Origin: Atherix ibis
Lineage: Eukaryota > Arthropoda > Insecta > Diptera > Athericidae
Assembly (NCBI GenBank): GCA_958298945.1
Contig: OY282608.1
Span: forward strand, 66,626,951-66,690,950
Direction of reading: 5' to 3'
Length of the DNA: 64,000 bases
Numbering within the stretch: the stretch's first letter is position 1; each line of letters opens with the position of its first letter. Position numbers and translations under genes: made by a program. Below, in pieces: positions 1 to 15,214 of the stretch. Below the pieces are notes generated by a model, which was given only the letters and a program-made list of their open reading frames with translations, was not told the DNA's origin and made no database searches.

Positions 1-1680
1 ATGAAGTAGTATGTTTAAGAGGAATATGAAGTAGTATGCTTAAGAGGAATATGAAGTAGTATATTTAAGAGGAATATGAAGTAGTATGTTTAAGAGGAAT
101 ATGAAGTAGTATATTTAAGAGGAATATGAAGTAGTATGTTTAAGAGGAATGTGAAGTAGTATGTTTAAGAAGAATATGAAGAAGTTTGTTTAAGAGGAAT
201 ATGAAGTAGTATGTTTAAGAGGAATATGAAGTAGTATGTTTAAGAGGAATATGAAGTAGTATGTTTAAGAGGAAGATGAAGTAGTATGTTTAAGAGGAAT
301 ATGAAGTAGTATGTTTAAGAGGAATATGAAGGAGTATGTTTAAGAGGAATATGAAGTAGTATGTTTAAGAGGAATATGAAGTAGTATGTTTAAGAGGAAT
401 ATGAAGTTGTATGTTTAACATGAATATGAAGTAGTATGTTTAAGAGGAATATGAAGTAGTATGTTTAAGAGGAATATGAAGTAGTATGTTTAAGAGGAAT
501 ATGAAGTAGTCTGTTTAAGAGGAATATGAAGTAGTCTATTTAAGAGTAATATGAAGTAGTATGTTTAAGAGGAATATGAAGTAGTACATTTAAGAGGAAT
601 ATGAAGTAGTATGTTTAAGAGGAATATGAAGAAGTATGTTTAAGAGAAATATGAAGTAGTATGTTTAAGAGGAATATGAAGTAGTATGTTTAAGAGGAAT
701 ATGAAGTAGTATATTTAAGAGTAACATGAAGTAGTTTGTTTAAGAGGAATATGAAGGAGTATGTTTAAGAGGAATATGAAGTAGTTTGTTCAAGAGGAAT
801 ATGAAGTAGTATGTTCAAGAGGAATATGAAATTATATGTTTAAGAGGGATATGAAGTAGTATGTTTAAGAGGAATATGAAGTAGTATTTTTAAGAGGAAT
901 ATGAAGTAGTATGTTTAAGAGGAATATGAAGTAGTATAGTTAAAAGGAATATGAAGTAGTATATTGAAGAGGAATATGAAGTAGTATGTTTAAGAGGAAT
1001 ATGAAGTAGTATGTTTAAGAGGAATATGAAGTAGTATGTTAAGAGGAATATGAAGGAGTATGTTTAAGAGGAATATGAAGTAGTATGTTTAAGAGGAATA
1101 TAAAGTAGTATGTTTAAGAGGAATATGAAGTTGTATGTTTAACATGAATATGAAGTATTGTAGTATGTTTAAGATGAATATGAAGTAGTATGTTTAAGAG
1201 GAATATGAAGTAGTATGTATAAGAGGAATATGAAGTAGTATATTTAAGAGGAATATGAAGTAGTATGTTTAAGAGGAATATGAAGCAGTATGTTTAAGAG
1301 AAATATGAAGTAGTATGTTTAAGAGGAATATGAAGAAGTATGTTTAAGAGGAATATGAAGTAGTATGTTTGAGAGGAATATGAAGTAGTATGTTTAAGAG
1401 GAATATGAAGTAGTATGTTTAAGAGGAATATGAAGTAGTATGCTTAAGACGAATATGAAGTAGTATGTTTAAGAGGAATATGAAGTAGTATGTTTAAGAG
1501 GAATATGAAGTAGTATATTTAAGAGTAATATGAAGTTGTATGTTTAAAAGGAATATGAAGTAGTATATTTAAGATTAATATGAAGTAGTATGTTCAAGAG
1601 TAATATGAAGTAGTATGTTTAAGAGGAATATAAAGTAGTATGTTTAAGAGGAATATGAAGTAGTATTTTTAAGAAGAATA

Positions 1681-2580
1681 TGAAGTAGTATGTTTAAGAG
1701 GAATATGAAGTAGTATATTTAAAAGGAATATGAAGTAGTATATTTAAGAAGAATATGAAGTAGTATGCTTAAGAGGAATATGAAGTAGTATGTTTAAGAG
1801 GAATATGAAGTAGTATGCTTAAGAGGAATATGAAGTAGTATATTTAAGAGGAATATAAAGTAGTATGTTTAAGAGGAATATGAATTAGTATATTTAAGAG
1901 GAATATGAAGTAGTATGTTTAAGAGGAATGTGAAGTAGTATGTTTAAGAAGAATATGAAGGAGTATGTTTAAGAGGAATATGAAGTAGTATGTTTAAGAG
2001 GAATATGTACTAGTATGTTTAAGAGGAATATGAAGTAGTATGTTTAAGAGGAATATGAAGTAGTATGTTTAAGAGGAATATGAAGTAGTATGTTTAAGAG
2101 GAATATGAAGGAGTATGTTTAAGAGGAATATGAAGTAGTATGTTTAAGAGGAATATGAAGTAGTATATTTAAAAGGAATATGAAGTAGTATATTTAAGAA
2201 GAATATGAAGTAGTATGTTTAAGAGGAATATGAAGTAGTATGTTTAAGAGGAATATGAAGTAGTATGCTTAAGAGGAATATGAAGTAGTATATTTAAGAG
2301 GAATATAAAGTAGTATGTTTAAGAGGAATATGAAGTAGTATATTTAAGAGGAATATGAAGTAGTATGTTTAAGAGAAATGTGAAGTAGTATGTTTAAGAA
2401 GAATATGAAGGAGTATGTTTAAGAGGAATATGAAGTAGTATGTTTAAGAGGAATATGAAGTAGTATGTTTAAGAGGAATATGAAGTAGTATGTTTAAGAG
2501 GAATATGAAGTAGTATGTTTAAGAGGAATATGAAGTAGTATGTTTAAGAGGAATATGAAGGAGTATGTTTAAGAGGAATA
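1681..2580 (+). repeat. 450-bp (18-unit) tandem segmental duplication
   Basis: Two adjacent copies, 1681-2130 and 2131-2580, share the same ordered series of variant units at an offset of exactly 450 bp (18 x 25). Shared landmarks are TAGTATATTTAAAAGG at 1711 and 2161, the TATGCTT unit at 1811 and 2261, a GAATAT-AAAG unit near 1851 and 2301, a G substitution in AATGTGAAG near 1926 and 2376, and GAAGGAG near 2109 and 2559. Only a few substitutions separate the copies. Flanking units outside these limits do not match at this offset. This supports a block duplication and not independent mutation of single units. Confidence 0.8.
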
Positions 2581-5500
2581 TGAAGTAGTATGTTTAAGAG
2601 GAATATGAAGTAGTATGTTTAAGAGGAATATGAAGTTGTATGTTTAACATGAATATGAAGTAGTATGTTTAAGACGAATATGAAGTAGTATGTTTAAGAG
2701 GAATATGAAGTAGTATGTTTAAGAGGAATATGAAGTAGTCTGTTTAAGAGGAATATGAAGTAGTCTATTTAAGAGTAATATGAAGTAGTATGTTTAAGAG
2801 GAATATGAAGTAGTATATTTAAGATTAATATGAAGTAGTATGTTCAAGAGTAATATGAAGTAGTATGTTTAAGAGGAATATGATGTAGTATATTTAAGAG
2901 GAATATGAAGTAGTATGTTTAAGAGGAATATGAAGTAGTATGTTTAAGAGGAATATGAAGTAGTATATTTAAGAGTAATATGAAGTAGTTTGTTTAAGAG
3001 GAATATGAAGGAGTATGTTTAAGAGGAATATGAAGTAGTATGTTTAAGAGGAATATGAAGTAGTATGTTTAAGAGGCATATGAAGTAGTATGTTTAAGAG
3101 ATATATGAAGTAGTATATTTAAGAGTAATATGAAGTACTATGTTTAAGAGGAATATGAAGTAGTATATTTAAGATGAATATGAAGTAGTATGTTTAAGAG
3201 GAATATGAAGTAGTATGTTTAAGAGGAATATGAAGTAGTATATTTAAGAGGAATATGAAGTAGTATGTTTAAGAGGAATATGAAGTAGTATGTTTAAGAG
3301 GAATATGAAGTAGTATGCTTAAGAGAAATATGAAGTAGTATGTTTAAGAGGAATATGAAGTAGTATATTTAAGAGTTATATGAAGTAGTATGTTGCAGAG
3401 AAATATGAAGTAGTATATTTAAGAGGAATATGAAGCAGTATATTTAAGAGGATTATGAAGTAGTATGTTTAAGAGGAATATGAAGTAGTATGTTTAACAC
3501 GAATATGAAGTAGTATGTTTGAGAGGAATATGAAGTAGTATTTTTAAGAGGAATATGAAGTTGTATATTTAAGATGAATATGAAGTAGGATGTTTAAGAG
3601 AAATATGAAGTAGTATGTTTAAGAGGAATATGAAGTAGTATGTTTAAGAGGAATATGAAATAGTATGTTTAAAAGGAATATGAAGTAGTATATTTAAGAG
3701 GAATATTAAGTTGTATATTTAAGAGGAATATGAAGTAGTATGTTTAAGAGGAATATGAAGTAGTATGTTAAAGAGGAATATGCAGTAGTATGTTTAAGAG
3801 GAATATGAAGTAGTATGTTTAAGATTAATATGAAGTCGTATGTTCAAGAGTAATATGAAGTAGTATGTTTAAGAGGAATATGAAGTAGTATACTTAAGAG
3901 GAATATGAAGTAGTATGTTTAAGAAGAATATGAAGTAGTATGTTTAAGAGGAATATGAAGTAGTATATATAAGACGAATATGAAGTAGTATGTTTAAGAG
4001 GAATATGAAGTAGTATGTTTAAGAGGAATATGAAGTAGTATGTTTAAGAGGAATATGAAGTAGTATTTTTAAGAGGAACATGAAGTAGTTTGTTTAAGAG
4101 GAATATGAAGTAGTATGTTTAAGAGGAATATGAAGTAGTATGTTTAAGAGGAATATGAAATTGTATGTTTAAGAGGGATATGAAGTAATATGTTTAAGAG
4201 AAATATGAAGTAGTATTTTTAAGAGGAATATGAAGTAGTATGTTTAAAAGGAATATGAAGTAGTATATTTAAGAGGAATATGAAGTAGTATATTTAAGAG
4301 GAATATGAAGTAGTATGTTTAAGAGGAATATGAAGTAGTATATTTAAGAGCAATATGAAGTAGTATATTTAAGATTAATATGAAGAAGTATGTTCAAGAA
4401 TAATATGAAATAGTATGTTTAAGAGGCATATGAAGTAGTATGATTAAGAGGAATTTGAAGTAGTATTTTTAAGAGGAATATGAAGTAGTATGCTTAAGAG
4501 GAATATGAAGTAGAATGTTTAAGAGGAAAATGAAGTAGTATGTTTAAGCGGAATATGAAGTAGTATATTTAAGAGGAATATGAAGTAGTACGTTTAAGAG
4601 GAATATGAAGTAGTATGCTTAAGAGGAATATGAAGTAGTATATTTAAGAGGAATATGAAGTAGTATGTTTAAGAGGAATATGAAGTATTATGTTTAAGAG
4701 GAATATGAAGTAGTATGTTTAAGAGAAATATGAAGTAGTATGTTTAAAATGAATTTGAAGTTGTATATTTAAGAATAATATGAAGTAGTAAGTTTAAGAG
4801 GAATATGAAGTAGAATGTTTAAGAGGAATAAGAAGTAGTATGTTTAAGAGGAATATGAAGTAGTATGTTTTAGAGGAATATGAAGTAGTATGTTTAAGAG
4901 GAATATGAAGTAGTATGTTTAAAAGGAATATGAAGTAGTATATTTAAGTCGAATATGAAGTAGTATGTTTAAGAGGAATATGAAGTAGTATGTTTAAGAG
5001 GAATATGAAGAAGTATGTTTAAGAGGAATATGAAGCAGTATATTTAAGAGGAATATGAAGTAGTATGTTTAAGAGGAATATGAAGTAGTATATTTAAGAG
5101 GAATATGAAGTAGTATGTTTAAGAGGAATATGAAGTGGTATGTTTAAGAGGAATATGAAGTAGTATGTTTAAAGGGAATATGAAGTATTATATTTAAGAG
5201 GAATATTAAGTTGCATATTTAAGAGGAATATGAAGTAATATATTTAAGAGTAATATGAAGTAGTATGTTTAAGAGAAATATGAAGTAGTATATTTAAGAC
5301 GAATATGAAGTAGTATGTTTAAGAGGAATATGAAGTAGTATGTTTAAGAGGAATATGAAGTAGTATGTTTAAGAGGAATATGAAGTAGTATGTTTAAGAT
5401 GAATATGAAGTAGTATGTTTAAGAGGAATATGAAGTAGTATATTTAAGAGGAATATGAAGTAGTATGTTTAAGAGGAATATGAAGTAGTATATTTAAGAG

Positions 5501-8500
5501 GAATATGAAGTAGTATGTTTAAGAGGAATATGAAGTAGTATGTTTAAGAGGAATATGAAGTAGTATGTTTAAGAGGAATATGAAGTAGTATGCTTAAGAG
5601 GAATATGAAGTAGTATGTTTAAGAAGGGGAATATGAAGTAGTATGTTTAAGAGGAATATGAAGTAGTATGCTTAAGAGGAATATGAAGTATGTTGAAGAG
5701 GAATATGAAGTAGTATGTTTAAGAGGAATATGAAGTAGTATGTTTAAGAGGAATATGAAGCAGTATGTTTAAGAGGAATATGAAGTAGTATATTTAAGAG
5801 GAATATTAAGTTGTATATTTAAGAGGAATATGAAGTAGTATGTTTAAGAGGAATATGAAATAGTATGTTAAAGAGGAATATGCAGTAGTATGTTTAAGAG
5901 GAATATTATCTAGAATGTTTAAGAGGAATATGAAGTAGTATGTTTAAGAGGAATATGAAGTAGTATGTTTAAGAGGAATATGAAGTGGTATGTTTAAGAG
6001 GAATATGAAGTAGTATATTTAAGAGTAATATGAAGTAGTATGTTTAAGAGGAATATGAAGTAGTATATTTAAGACGAATATGAAGTTGTATGTTTAAGAG
6101 GAATATGAAGTAGTATGTTTAAGAGGAATATGAAGTAGTATGTTTAAGAGGAATATGAAGTAGTATGTTTAAGAGGAATATGAAGTAGTATGTTTAAGAG
6201 GAATATGAAGTAGTATGTTTAAGAGGAATATGAAGTAGTATGTTTAAGAGGAATATGAAGTAGTATATCTAAGAGGAATATGAAGTAGTATGTTTAAGAG
6301 GAATATGAAGTAGTATGTTTAAGAGGAATATGAAGTAGTATATTTAAGATTAACATGAAGTAGTATGTTTAAGAGGAATATGAAGTAGTATATTTAAGAG
6401 GAATATGAAGTAGTATGTTTAAGAGGAATATGAAGTAGTATGTTTAAGAGAAATATGAAGTAGTATATTTAAGAGGAATATTAAGTAGTATGTTTAAGAG
6501 GAATATGAAGTAGTATGTTTAAGAGGAATATGAAGTAGTATGTTTAAGAGGAATATGAAGTAGTATATTTAAGAGGAATATGAAGTAGCATATTTAAGAG
6601 GAATATGAAGTAGTATGTTTAAGAGGAATATGAAGTAGTATGTTTAAGAGGAATATGAAGTAGTATGTTTAAGAGGAATATGAAGTAGTATGTTTAAGAG
6701 GAATATGAAGTAATATATTTAAGAGGAATATGAAGTAGTATGTTTAAGAGGAATATGAAGTAGTATGTTTAAGATGAATATGAAGTAGTATGTTTAAGAG
6801 GAATATGAAGTAGTATGTTTAACAGGAATATTAAGTAGTATATTTAAGAGGAATATGAAGTAGTATATTCAAGAGGAATATGAAGTAGTATATTTAAGAG
6901 GAATATGAAGTAGTATGTTTAAGAGGAATATGAAGTAGTATATTTAAGAGGAATATGAAATAGTATGTTAAAGAGAAATATGAAGTAGTATGTTTAAGAG
7001 GAATTTGAAGTAGTATATTTAGGAAGAATATGAAGTTGTATATTTAAGAGGAATATGAAGTAGAATGTTTAAGAGGAATATGAAGTAGTATGTTTAAGAG
7101 GAATATGAAGTATTATGCTTAAGAGGAATATGAAATATTATGTTTAAGAGGAATATGAAGTAATATGTTTAAGAGGAATATGAAGTAGTATTTTTAAGAG
7201 GAATATGAAGTAGAATGTTTAAAAGGAATATTAAGTAGTATATTTAAGAGGATTATGAAGTACTATATTTAAGAGGAATATGAAGTTGTATGTTTAAGAG
7301 GAATATGAAGTAGTATGTTTAAGAGGAATATGAAGTAGTATATTTAAGAGTAATATGAAGTAGTATGTTTAAGAGGAATATGAAGTAGTATATTTAAGAT
7401 TAATATGAAGTAGTATGTTCAAGAGTAATATGAAGTAGTATGTTTAAGAGGAATATGAAGTAGTATATTTAAGATGAATATGAAGTAGTATGTTTAAGAG
7501 GAATATGAAGTAGTATGTTTCAGAGAAATATGAAGTAGTATATTTAAGAGTAATATGAAGTAGTATGTTTAAGAGGAATATGAAGGAGTATGTTTAAGAG
7601 GAATATGAAGTAGTATGTTTAAGAGGAATATAAAGTAGTATGTTTAAGAGAAATATGAAGTAGTATGTTTAAGAGGAATATGAAGTAGTATGTTTAAGAG
7701 GAATATGAAGTAGTTTGTTTAAGAGAAATATGAAGTAGTATGTTTAAGAGGAATTTGAAGTAGTATATTTAAGAAGAATATGAAGTAGTATGTTTAAGAG
7801 GAATATGAAGTAGAATGTTTAAGAGGAATATGAAGTAGTATGTTTAAGAGGAATATGAAGTAGTATGTTTAAGAGGAATATGAAGTAGTATGTTTAAGAG
7901 GAATATGAAGTAGTATATTTAAGAGGAATATGAAGTAGTATGTGTAAGAGGAATATGAAATATTATGTTTAAGAGGGATATGAAGTAATATGTTTAAGAG
8001 GAATATGAAGTAGTATTTTTAAGAGGAATATGATGTAGTATGTTTAAAAGGAATATGAAGTAGTATATTTAAGAGGAATATGAAGTAGTATATTTAAGAG
8101 GAATATGAAGTATACGTAGTATGTTTAAGAGGAATATGAAGTAGTATATTTAAGAGGAATTTGAAGTAATATGTTTAAGAGGAATATGAAGTAGAATGTT
8201 TAAGAGGAATATGAAGTAGTATGTTTAAGAGGAATATGAAGTAGTATGTTTAAGAGGAATATAAAGTAGTAGGTTTAAGAGGAATATGAAGTAGTATGTT
8301 TAAGAGGAATATGAAGTAGTATGTTTAAGAGGAATATGAAGTAGTATGTTTAAGAGGAATATGAAGTAGTATATTTAAGAGTAATATGAAGTAGTATGTT
8401 TAAGAGGAATATGAAGTAGTATATTTAAGATTAATATGAAGTAGTATGTTTAAGAGTAATATGAAGTAGTATGTTTAAGAGGAATGTGAAGTAGTATATT

Positions 8501-9630
8501 TAAGAGGAATATGAAGTAGTATGTTTAAGAGGAATATGAAGTAGTATGTTTAAGAGGAATATGAAGTAGTATATTTAAGACGAATATGAAGTAGTATGTT
8601 TAAGAGGAATATGAAGGAGTATGTTTAAGAGGAATATGAAGTAGTATGTTTACGAGGAATATGAAGTAGTATTTTTAAGAGGAATATGAAGTAGTATGTT
8701 TAAGAGGAGTATGAAGTAGTATGTTTAAGAGGAATATGAAGTAGTATGTTTAAGAGGAATATGAAATAGTATGTTTAAGAGGGATATGAAGTAATATGTT
8801 TAAGAGGAATATGAAGTAGTATTTTTCAGAGGAATATGAAGTAGTATGTTTAAAAGAAATATGAGGTAGTATATTTAAGAGGAATATGAAGTAGTATATT
8901 TAAGAGGAATATGAAGTAGTATGTTTAAGAGGAATATGAAGTTATATATTTAAGAGGAATATGAAGTAATATATTTAAGAGGAATATGAAGTAGAATGTT
9001 TAAGAGGAATAAGAAGTAGTATGTTTAAGAGGAATATGAAGTAGTATGTTTAAGAGGAATTTGAAGTATTATATTTAAGAGGAATATGAAGTAGTATGTT
9101 TAAGAGGAATATGAAGTAGTATGTTTAAGAGGAATATGAAGTAGTATATTTAAGAGGAATATGAAGTAGTATGTTTAAAAGGAATATGAAGTTGTATGTT
9201 TAAGAGGAATATGAAGGAGTATATTTAAGAGGAATATGAAGTAGTATGTTTAAGAGGAATATGAAGTAGTATATTTAAGAGGAATATGAAGTAGTATGTT
9301 TAAGAGGAATATGTAGTCCTATCTTAAAGAGGAATATGTCGTAGTATGTTTAAGAGGAATATGAAGTAGTATGTTTAAGAGGAATATGAAGTAGTATGTT
9401 TAAGAGGAATATGAAGAAGTATGTTTAAGAGGAATATGAAGTAGTATTTTTAAGAGAAATATGAAGTAGTATGTTTAAGAGGAATATAAAGTAGTATGTT
9501 TAAAAGGAATATGAAGTAGTATGTTTAAGAGGAATATGAAGTAGTATGTTTAAGAGGAATATGAAGTAGTATGTTTAAGAGGCATATGAAGTAGTATGTT
9601 TAAGAGGAATATGAAGTGGTATGTTTAAGA

Positions 9631-11880
9631 GGAATATGAAGTAGTATGTTTAAGAGGAATATGAAGTAGTATGTTTAAGAGGAATATGAAGTAGTATGTT
9701 TAAGAGGAACATGAAGTAGTATATTTAAGAGGAATATGAAGTATTATGTTTAAGAGGAATATGAAGTAGTATGTTTAAGAGGAATATGAAGTAGTATGTT
9801 TAAGAGGAATATGAAGTAGTATATTTAAGAGGAATATGAAGTAGTATGTTTAAGAGGAATATGAAGTAGTATGTTTAAGAGGAATATGAAGTAGTATGTT
9901 TAAGAGGAATATGAAGCAGTATGTTTAACAGGAATATGAAGTAGTATATTTAAGAGGAATATGAAGTTGTATATTTAAGAGGAATATGAAGTAGTATATT
10001 TAAGAGGAATATGAAGTAGTATGTTTAAGAGGAATATGAAGTAGTATGTTTAAGAGGAATATGAAGTAGTATGTTTAAGAGAAATATGAAGTAGTATGTT
10101 TAAGAGGAATTTGAAGTAGTATATTTAAGAAGAATATGAAGTAGTATGTTTAAGAGGAATATGAAGTAGAATGTTTAAGAGGAATATGAAATAGTATGTT
10201 TAAGAGGAATATGAAGTAGTATGTTTAAGAGGAATATGAAGTAGTATATTTAAGAGGAATATGAAGTAGTATGTTTAAGAGGAATATGAAGTAGTATGTT
10301 TAAGAGGAATATGAAATATTATGTTTAAGAGGGATATGAAGTAATATGTTTAAGAGGAATATGAAGTAGTATTTTTAAGAGGAATATGATGTAGTATATT
10401 TAGAAGGAATATGAAGTAGTATATTTAAGAGGAATATGAAGTAGTAAATTTAAGAGAAATATGAAGTAGTATGTTTAAGAGGAATATGAAGTGGTATATT
10501 TAAGAGGAATATGAAGTAATATGTTTAAGAGGAATATGAAGTAGAATGTTTAAGAGGAATATGAAGTAGTATGTTTAAGAGGAATATGAAGTAGTATGTT
10601 TAAGAGGAATATAAAGTAGCAGGTTTAAAAGGAATATGAAGTAGTATGTTTAAGAGGAATATGAAGTAGTATGTTTAAGAGGAATATGAAGTAGTATGTT
10701 TAAGAGGAATACGAAGTAGTATATTTAAGAGTTATATGAAGTAGTATGTTTAAGAGGAATATGAAGTAGTATATTTAAGATTAATATGAAGTAGTATGTT
10801 CAAGAGTAATATGAAGTAGTAGGTTTAAGAGGAATATGAAGTAGTATGTTTAAGAGGAATATGAAGTAGTATGTTTAAGAGGAATATGAAGTAGTATGTT
10901 TAAGAGGAACATGAAGTAGTATATTTAAGAGGAATATGAAGTATTATGTTTAAGAGGAATATGAAGTAGTATGTTTAAGAGGAATATGAAGTAGTATGTT
11001 TAAGAGGAATATGAAGTAGTATATTTAAGAGGAATATGAAGTAGTATGTTTAAGAGGAATATGAAGTAGTATGTTTAAGAGGAATATGAAGTAGTATGTT
11101 TAAGAGGAATATGAAGCAGTATGTTTAACAGGAATATGAAGTAGTATATTTAAGAGGAATATAAAGTTGTATATTTAAGAGGAATATGAAGTAGTATATT
11201 TAAGAGGAATATGAAGTAGTATGTTTAAGAGGAATATGAAGTAGTATGTTTAAGAGGAATATGAAGTAGTATGTTTAAGAGAAATATGAAGTAGTATGTT
11301 TAAGAGGAATTTGAAGTAGTATATTTAAGAAGAATATGAAGTAGTATGTTTAAGAGGAATATGAAGTAGAATGTTTAAGAGGAATATGAAATAGTATGTT
11401 TAAGAGGAATATGAAGTAGTATGTTTAAGAGGAATATGAAGTAGTATGTTTAAGAGGAATATGAAGTAGTATGTTTAAGAGGAATATGAAGTAGTATTTT
11501 TAAGAGGAATATGATGTAGTATATTTAGAAGGAATATGAAGTAGTATATTTAAGAGGAATATGAAGTAATATGCTTAAGAGGAATATGAAGTAGAATGTT
11601 TAAGAGGAATATGAAGTAGTATGTTTAAGAGGAATATGAAGTAGTATGTTTAAGAGGAATATAAAGTAGCAGGTTTAAAAGGAATATGAAGTAGTATGTT
11701 TAAGAGGAATATGAAGTAGTATGTTTAAGAGGAATATGAAGTAGTATGTTTAAGAGGAATATGAAGTAGTATATTTAAGAGTTATATGAAGTAGTATGTT
11801 TAAGAGGAATATGAAGTAGTATATTTAAGATTAATATGAAGTAGTATGTTCAAGAGTAATATGAAGTAGTAGGTTTAAGA
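9631..11880 (+). repeat. 1.2-kb tandem segmental duplication, second copy shortened
   Basis: Copy 1 is about 9631-10830 and copy 2 about 10831-11880. The first roughly 617 bp align at an offset of exactly 1,200 bp (48 units) with, by eye, one substitution (9963 versus 11163). The offset then falls to 1,125 at the TTTAGAAGG landmark (10401 versus 11526 for TAGAAGG) and to 1,050 at GTAGCAGGTTTAAAAGG (10617 versus 11667). Copy 2 has therefore lost two blocks of 75 bp, three units each. Losses in whole-unit multiples fit unequal exchange or replication slippage in register. Confidence 0.8.
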
Positions 11881-12735
11881 GGAATGTGAAGTAGTATATT
11901 TAAGAGGAATATGAAGTAGTATGTTTAAGAGGAATATGAAGTAGTATGCTTAAGAGGAATATGAAGTAGTATATTTAAGACGAATATGAAGTAGTATGTT
12001 TAAGAGGAATATGAAGGAGTATGTTTAAGAGGAATATGAAGTAGTATGTTTAAGAGGAATATGAAGTAGTATTTTTAAGAGGAATATGAAGTAGTATGTT
12101 TAAGAGGAATATGGAGTTGTATGTTTAAGAGGAATATGAATTAGTATGTTTAAAAGGAATATGAAATAGTATGTTTAAGAGGGATATGAAGTAATATGTT
12201 TAAGAGGAATATGATGTAGTATTTTTAAGAGGAATATGAAGTAGTATGTTTAAAAGGAATATGAAGTAGTATATTTAAGAGGAATATGAAGTAGTATATT
12301 TAAGAGGAATATGAAGTAGTATGTTTAAGAGGAATATGAAGTAGTATATTTAAGAGGAATATGAAGTAATATGTTTAAGAGGAATATGAAGTAGAATGTT
12401 TAAGATGAATATGAAGTTGTATGTTTAAGAGGAATATGAAGGAGTATATTTAAGAGGAATATGAAGTAACATAGTATGTTTAAGAGGAATATGAAGTAGT
12501 ATATTTAAGAGGAATATGAAGTAGTATGTTTAAGAGGAATATGCAGTCCTATCTTAAAGAGGAATATGACGTAGTATGTTTAAGAGGAATATGAAGTATT
12601 ATGTTTTAGAGGAATATGAAGTAGTATGTTTAAGAGGAATATGAAGTAGTATGTTTAAGAGGAATATGAAGTAGTATTTTTAAGAGAAATATGAAGTAGT
12701 ATGTTTAAGAGGAATATGAAGTAGTATGTTTAAAA
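11581..12735 (+). repeat. 1.15-kb dispersed duplicate, copy A
   Basis: This block matches 15936-17090 at a constant offset of 4,355 bp. Landmarks present in both are GTAGAATG (11591/15946), AGGTTTAAAA (11671/16026), GGAATGTGAA (11881/16236), the irregular unit with GTAACATAGT (12466/16821) and ATGCAGTCCTATCTTAAAG (12541/16896). Related but more diverged versions of the CAGTCCTAT landmark occur near 9311 and 14210, so the block belongs to a family of at least four members. The 4,355-bp spacing is not a multiple of 25, reflecting odd-length units in between. Confidence 0.8.
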
Positions 12736-15214
12736 GGAATATGAAGTAGTATGTTTAAGAGGAATATGAAATAGTATGTTTAAGTGGGATATGAAGTAAT
12801 ATGTTTGAGAGGAATATGAAGTAGTATGTTTAAGAGGAATATGAAGTAGTATGTTTAAAAGGAATATGAAGTTGTATGTTTAAGAGGAATATGAAGTAGT
12901 ATGTTTAAGAGGAACATGAAGTAGTATATTTAAGAGGAATGTGAAGTAGTCTGTTTAAGAGGAATATAAAGTAGTATGTTTAAGATTAATATGAAGTAGT
13001 ATGTTTAAGAGGAATATGAAGTAGTTAATTTAAGAGGAATATGAAGTAGTATGTTTAAAGGAATATGAAGTAGTATATATAAGAGGCATATGAAGTATTA
13101 TTTTTAAGAGGAATATGAAGTAGAATGTTTAAGAGGAATGTGAAGTAGTATGTTTAAGAGGAATATAAAGTAGTAGGTTTAAGAGGAATGTGAAGTAGTA
13201 TGTGTAAGAGGAATATGAAGTAGTATGTTTAAGAGGAATATGAAGTAGTATGTTTAAGAGGAATATGAAGTAGTATAATTAAGAGTAATATGAAGTAGTA
13301 TGTTTAAGAGGAATATGAAGTAGTATATTTAAGATTAATATGAAGTAGTATGTTCAAGAGTAATATGAAGTAGTATGTTTAAGAGGAATGTGAAGTAGTA
13401 TGTTTAAGAGGAATATGAAGTAGTATGTTTAAGAGGAATATGAAGTAGTATGTTGAAGAGGAATATGAAGTAGTATATTTAAGACGAATATGAAGTAGTA
13501 TGTTTAAGAGGAATATGAAGGAGTATGTTTAAGAGGAATATGAAGTAGTATGTTTAAGAGGAATATGAAGTAGTATTTTTAAGAGGAATATGAAGTAGTA
13601 TGTTTAAGAGGAATATGAAGTAGTATGTTTAAGAGGAATATGAAGTAGTATGTTTAAGAGGAATATGAAATAGTATGTTTAAGAGGGATATGAAGTAATA
13701 TGTTTAAGAGGAATATGAAGTATTATTTTTAAGAGGAATATGAAGTAGTATGTTTAAAAGGAATATGAAGTAGTATATTTAAGAGGAATATGAAGTAGTA
13801 TATTTAAGAGGAATATGAAGTAGTATGTTTAAGAGGAATATGAAGTAGTATATTTAAGAGGAATATGAAGTTATATTTAAGAGGAATATGAAGTAGAATG
13901 TTCAAGAGAAATATGAAGTAGTATGTTTAAGAGGAATATGAAGTAGTATGTTTGAGAGGATTTTGAAGTAGTATATTTAAGAGGAATATGAAGTAGTATG
14001 TTTAAGAGGAATATGAAGTAGTATGTTTAAGAGGAATATGAAGTTGTATATTTAAGAGCAATATGAAGTAGTATGTTTAAGAGGAATATGAAGTTGTATG
14101 TTTAAGAGGAATATGAAGGAGTATATTTAAGAGGAATATGAAGTAGTATGTTTAAGAGGAATATGAAGTAGTATATTTAAGAGGAATATGAAGTAGTATG
14201 TTTAAGAGGAATATGCAGTCCTATGTTAAAGAGGAATATGACGTAGTATGTTTAAAAGGAATATGAAGTAGTATGTTTAAGAGGAATATGAAGTAGTATG
14301 TTTAAGAGGAATATGAAGTAGTAGTATGTTTAAGAGGAATATGAAGTAGTATTTTTAAGAGGAATATGAAGTAGTATGTTTAAGAGGAATATGAAGTAGT
14401 ATGTTTTAAAGGCAAATGAAGTAGTATGTTTAAGAGGAATATGAATTAGTATGTTTAAGTGGGATATGAAGTAATATGTTTAAGAGGAATATGAAGTAGT
14501 ATGTTTAAGAGGAATATGAAGTAGTATGTTTAAAAGGAATATGAAGTAGTATATTTAAGAGGAATATGAAGTAGTATATTTAAGAGGAATATGAAGTACA
14601 ATGTTTAAGAGGAATATGAAGTAGTATGTTTAATAGGAATATGAAGTAGTAGGTTTAAGAGGAATATGAAGTGGTATGTTTAAGAGGAATATGCAGTACT
14701 ATGTTAAAGAGAATATGAAGTAGTATGTTTAAGAGGAATATGAAGTAGTATGTTTAAGAGGAATATGAAGTAGTATATTTAAGAGGAATATGAAGTAGTA
14801 TGTTTAAGAGGAATATGAAGTAGTATATTTAAGAGTAATATGAAGTAGTATGTTTAAGAGGAATATGAAGTAGTATATTTAAGAGGAATATGAAGTAGTA
14901 TGTTCAAGAGGAATATGAAGTAGTATGTTTAAGAGGAATATGAAGTAGTATGTTTAAGAGGAATATGAAGTATTATGTTTCAGAGGAATATGAAGTAGTA
15001 TTTTTAAGAGGAATATGAAGTTGTATGTTTAAGAGGAATATGAAGTAGTATGTTTAAGAGGAATATGAAGTAGTATATTAAAGAGGAATATGAAGTAGTA
15101 TATTTAAGAGGAATATGAAGTAGTATGTTTAAGATGAATATGAAGTAGTATGTTTAAGAGGAATATGAAGTTGTATGTTTAAGACGAATATGAAGTAGTA
15201 TGTTTAAGAGGAAT

